Part shown: one piece after another, positions 60,641 to 64,000 of the stretch | Layout of the letters: every line of letters starts with the position of its first letter | Position numbering within the stretch: position 1 is the stretch's first letter | Assembly: GCA_965237575.1 (NCBI GenBank) | Contig: CBDEGI010000004.1 | Span: forward strand, 1,116,001 to 1,180,000 | Length of the DNA stretch: 64,000 nt | Direction of reading: 5' to 3' | Source: JAKZVK01 sp965237575 | GTDB lineage: Bacteria; Acidobacteriota; Terriglobia; Bryobacterales; UBA6623 | Translations under genes and position numbers: made by a program | The notes under the pieces: model-generated | The model's database searches: none | What the model saw: only the letters and a program-made list of their open reading frames with translations | Told to the model about the DNA's origin: nothing

Positions 60641-61324
60641 ATGCAGCAAGACCTGGAGTCGAGAATTCAATCGGTCGTCGAATACGCTCTGACGGGCCGG
60701 ATGGACGAAATGCGGCGTGAGCTGACCGAGCGCCTGAAGGATGAGTGCGAAACGGTGGTGCAGGCTCAACTCGACGAGCGCGGGTCCGAGTCCGCGCGCG
60801 AGGCACGACGCCAGACAGCGGAAAGCCTCGCCGACGGGGTGCGGCGGATTCGCGTGGAAGACACGGTCGCCGGGATCGCCGGGGCACTGGTCGATACCGC
60901 TGCCGAGTTCGCCGGGCGTTGCGCTTTGTTCATCCACAAGGGCGACCGGCTGCTGGGCTTCCGGATGTCGGGCGGAGGCGAAGAGCGGTCGTCGTTTGAG
61001 AATGTTGAAGTGCCGCTGGTGGACGCCGCGGCGTTGGCCCACGCGGTCGAGACGCGCGATGCGGTCGTGGCGGGAGGTAGTCCCGGCGACTTGTCCGACG
61101 ACGTCGTCGCTTTGTTCGGGCTCAAGGCCGACGATCGCGTTTACTTGTTTCCCATCGTGCTGCGCGACAAAGTGCTCGCGGTGTTGTACGCAGACGGGGG
61201 CGAGTCAGGACTGGACGTCGAGCGGGCGGCGATCGAGACGCTGACGTCGGTGACCGAAGCTTGGCTCGAGGCGGTGGGGACCCGCAAGAAGCCTGCCGTC
61301 GAGCGGCAGGAAGCCGCCGTTTAG
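60641..61324 (+). CDS. GAF-like domain protein
   Basis: This 227-residue protein starts at ATG 60641; a longer in-frame ORF upstream is antisense to the SDR gene. Residues 1-75 are helical and charged (coiled-coil-like: MDEMRRELTERLKDECETVV). Residues of about 80-215 look like a GAF domain: AALVDTAAEFAGRCALFIHK-type strands, then VYLFPIVLRDKVLAVLYADG and a C-terminal helix. The lack of an output domain suggests a stand-alone sensor or a structural role. The function is unknown. Confidence 0.65.
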   Translation: MQQDLESRIQSVVEYALTGRMDEMRRELTERLKDECETVVQAQLDERGSESAREARRQTAESLADGVRRIRVEDTVAGIAGALVDTAAEFAGRCALFIHKGDRLLGFRMSGGGEERSSFENVEVPLVDAAALAHAVETRDAVVAGGSPGDLSDDVVALFGLKADDRVYLFPIVLRDKVLAVLYADGGESGLDVERAAIETLTSVTEAWLEAVGTRKKPAVERQEAAV

Positions 61325-61804
61325 TAGCCCGTGGTAAATGTGTACTCTGGGGACAGCCAGCCCTTTTTCGCGCGCGAAAGATAGCGGCAAGCTGTTGATT
61401 CCGTGGACGCGCGAAAAAGGGTGGCAGAGGCCCTTCGAGCCCAAGCGTAGCATTCCACTCCTCTACGGCAGCTTGCCAGGTAGTGGCTCAGTTTCAGCCA
61501 TGACGGTCTCACGGACACCGGATCAGCCATCCACGGTGGCTCAAGCCGGTGTGTCGGAAGGACGCTGAAGCGCCCTGGGCAGGAACGAAGGGCCACGCTG
61601 AACCGGCCGTAAACGACCGGCCTACAACGCGCTTCGCGCGGAAGCCGCCTGAAGGCGACTTGAGAAACGATGGCCTCCGGCACAGTGTGCAGCGCACGCT
61701 CATCACCCAGCGTGGCGCAGCCAAATTGAGCCACTACCGCTTGCCACGCGCCGCCCCTGCTGAGAGGCTACGATGTAAGTGTTGGTTCTACTTATCCTTT
61801 TGTC
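61325..61804. other. Intergenic region with nested inverted repeats
   Basis: No gene was found in about 480 bases. CCCTTTTTCGCGCG at 61361-61374 pairs perfectly with 61408-61421; it follows the GAF-like stop by 36 bases and may be a terminator. GGTAGTGGCTCA at 61479-61490 returns inverted at 61727-61738 with similar flanks, which could be the ends of a small decayed element. Confidence 0.55.
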
Positions 61805-63995
61805 GTGACCGCCCGTTGGACAGCCTCAGCCGTTGGTCTGCTCGTCGTCCTCTTCGTTTGGACTCAAGGCGGACGCAGCGCCGTTCCGGCCGAACTCCAA
61901 AAACTAAGCCGCGATTACCTCAAGTCAGGTAAGACCGCCGACCGCAAGCTCTTGGCGTCCTACGTGGGCAAAGCCAAGTCCGCCGAGAGCCGCGCCTTGG
62001 CCCGTTTCGCGCTCGGGATGGCCGATTACGAAGCCGACTCATTCAAGACCGCTGCGGCAGAACTGAAGCGCGCGCGCGCCGATGCCGGCCCCCTGGAAGA
62101 CTACGCACGCTACTTCCACGCACGGGCGCTGGTTGGAGATGAGGAACACGGCGCGGCCGCCGACGCGCTGGCGGACTTCCCAAGACGTTTCCCCAAGAGC
62201 CGGCTCGTGCCCGACGCGGCGCGGCTACGCATCGAGAGTCTGATGCGGGCCGAGCGTGTGGCCGAAGCCCGCAAGTTGCTGCAGTCTAAGTCGGCGCTGC
62301 CGGAGCCGGTGCGGCTCTACCTGCTGGCGCGGACGCAAGTTCTCGAGGGGAACCGCTTGCAGGCAGTCGAAACCTATCGGCGCGTCTACTACAAGTACCC
62401 GCTGAGCGGCCAAGCGGACGAGTCGGAAAAGGCGCTCAATACGTTGCGGCGTTCGTTGGGCAAGCGCTATCCCTCGGCTCCATCAACGTGGCGTTTGGAG
62501 CGCGCGGATGTGCTTTTCAAGGCCCGTCAATACGCCGAGGGAGTACCGGCGCGCGCTCGACGGGCTGCGCGGGACCGACCTCGACCACGCCAACGTTCGT
62601 GCCGGCGCGGCCGACTACCGCCGTCTGCGCACGACCGTGGCGTGCAACTGGCTTTCCAAGCTGAAGGTGAAGACGCCTTCGGCCGACGCCGAGCGGATCT
62701 ACTACCTCGGCGAGTGCGCGCGGCGGAAGTCACGGCGCAAGGAGTTCGCCGCTCGCGCCGAGGAGTTGGACCGCAAATATCCGAAGTCGCCGTGGTACGA
62801 AGAGGCCCTGTTTTCACTGGGCAACCACTACTTGCTCAACAACGAGGCGCGGGTCTATCGCAGGTACTACGAGCGCGCGGCACGCACCTTCCCCAAGGGG
62901 CAGTATGCCGCGCGGGCGCACTGGAAGGTCTGCTGGCGGGCCTACGCAGACTCCGATCCGCGGTGCGAGGCGCTGCTCGAGGAGCACGTCCGTCTCTATG
63001 CGAATTCCCCGACCTCCGCCGCCGCGATCTACTTTCTGGGCCGGCGGGCGGAGAAAGCGCGCGACACGTCCGAGGCCAGGACGCTCTATCGCGAACTAGC
63101 GCGGCTGTTCCCGCACTACTACTACGCCCACCGCGGCCGGGCGCGCCTGGCAAAGTTGGGTGGCGCCGCCAGCCAGGGCGAAGCCCCGGCGTTTCTGAAG
63201 GGGGTTCCCGGCCCGCGATCAACCGCCGCCGTGCCAACGCGGCAGTCGCTCGTCTTGCTCGAACGCGGACGTCTACTCTATCAACTGGGCCTCGATGATT
63301 TGTCGGAGCGCGAGTTGCGCAGCGGCGACTACCGCCGCCCCGATGGCTACTGGATCGGACTCGAACTGGCTAAGCAGGCGTCCGAGCAGGGCCGCCACCA
63401 TCAGGGTCTTCGGTACATGAAACGCTATGGGTTCGGTTATCTGCGGCTGCCGATCGGCGCGATGCCACGCGAGTACTGGGAGCGGCTGTTCCCCCTGCCC
63501 TACTCGCGCCAGATCCGAGCCCGCGCGAAACCCCACCGGCTCGACCCCCACCTCGTGGCGGGCCTGATTCGCCAGGAGTCGGAGTTCAACGCCGGGGCCA
63601 AATCGAGGGCGGGCGCGCTGGGGCTGATGCAAATCTTGCCGAGTACCGGGCGATCGCTGGCCCGGCGTGTGGGCATCAAGGGCTTTGCCACCCGGCAACT
63701 CTACAACCCCGATCTCAGTCTTCGCCTTGGCACATTGCACTTCCGCAGTGTGCTCAAGCAGTTCGACGGACAACTCGAGTACTCGTTGGCAGCCTACAAC
63801 GCCGGGGAGCGCCGGGTCGAGAAATGGATGACCTGGGGCGACTTCAGCGAGCCTGAGGTGTTTGTCGAGACGATCCCGTTCACTGAGACTCGCGGGTACG
63901 TGCAAGCCGTCTTGCGGAATGCGGACGTCTATCGGCGGTTGTATGGCGAGGCCCGGCGGGCTTCGTCCGGCGCAGTGCTCTCGGCGGGGCGTTGA
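61805..63995 (+). pseudogene. Soluble lytic murein transglycosylase (SLT), interrupted by one extra base
   Basis: The gene starts at GTG 61805 with a signal peptide (TARWTASAVGLLVVLFVWTQ). A long helical superhelix of TPR-like repeats follows (LARFALGMADYEADSFKTAA, FHARALVGDEEHGAAADALA, LLARTQVLEGNRLQAVETYR). The C-terminal SLT domain has GLIRQESEFNAGAKSRAGAL and GLMQILPSTG, with the catalytic Glu near 590, and YSLAAYNAGERRVEKWM. The frame changes at GGG 62539-62541: with one G less, ...QYAEEYRRALD... is continuous and the protein has 729 residues, a normal Slt70-like length. The enzyme cuts peptidoglycan in the periplasm. The extra base may be a read error. Confidence 0.87.
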
Positions 63996-64000
63996 TCGCC

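Noticed and set aside
1..64000. rRNA or tRNA genes
   Set aside because: No stretch with rRNA character or a tRNA cloverleaf was noticed; a tRNA search program would be needed to be sure.

Overview
The window looks like a piece of an acidobacterial chromosome, most likely from the Solibacterales/Bryobacterales side of the phylum. The base composition is GC-rich. The gene content carries several hallmarks of that group: a TIGR03437-type C-terminal domain behind a DUF7948-like N-terminus (6.9-10.4 kb), an ADOP-type FtsX/MacB permease (16.2-19.0 kb), a VWFA-related TIGR03436-type protein (37.3-38.9 kb), a BlaI/M56 pair (31.2-33.2 kb) and a cytochrome c-WD40 / PPC-like / DUF1549-DUF1553 cassette (47.2-53.5 kb). 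The assignment rests on family knowledge and was not checked by search.

Layout. 1-6.8 kb: a left-truncated secreted cassette protein, an M23 peptidase behind a DUF3604 protein, a DCC thiol protein and an OsmC protein. 6.9-10.4 kb: a large secreted protein split by a 275-bp MITE. 10.4-16 kb: the yceD-rpmF-plsX operon, a TIM-barrel isomerase, an NMT1-like binding protein and a GT39-type membrane glycosyltransferase. 16-24.2 kb: a remnant zone with an ADOP permease broken by a MITE and a frameshift, a beta-lactamase/DUF3471 gene split by an ISKra4-type IS, and five copies of a 28-bp inverted repeat. 24.3-31.1 kb: a Tat-exported rhamnonate-dehydratase-like enzyme, two tandem membrane sulfatase-fold enzymes with Thr in the nucleophile position, and a methyltransferase. 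31.2-40.7 kb: BlaI/M56-TonB, ankyrin, SRPBCC, HEAT, beta-lactamase, VWFA and SMP-30 proteins, and purE. 40.7-45.2 kb: a mobile-element cluster with an IS1595-type IS, two MITE copies derived from it, a relic of a second MITE and an unknown secreted protein split by one of the MITEs. 45.4-47 kb: a cysteine hydrolase and a HigBA-like toxin-antitoxin locus whose toxin is frameshifted. 47.2-53.5 kb: the cassette. 53.6-58.8 kb: a quinone oxidoreductase and a truncated direct duplicate that bracket a MOSC-reductase-ferredoxin fusion (damaged), an ABM protein and a small protein. 58.8-64 kb: a SnoaL-like protein, a scrambled MITE, an SDR, a GAF-like protein and a frameshifted SLT lytic transglycosylase.

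The most striking signal is mobile-element activity. Two related MITE families (tips GGGGTATGCACTTGACTCCC and GGGGTATCCACTTGACTCAG) and one full IS1595-type element share ends and make about 9-bp target duplications. In four cases, removing the insertion plus one target copy restores the host gene: exactly in three, and apart from one missing base in the ADOP gene. The ISKra4-type IS has an A8 slippery run at which a -1 shift would fuse its two ORFs. Several genes also carry one-base or short-duplication frameshifts, so either decay is under way or the assembly contains indel errors.
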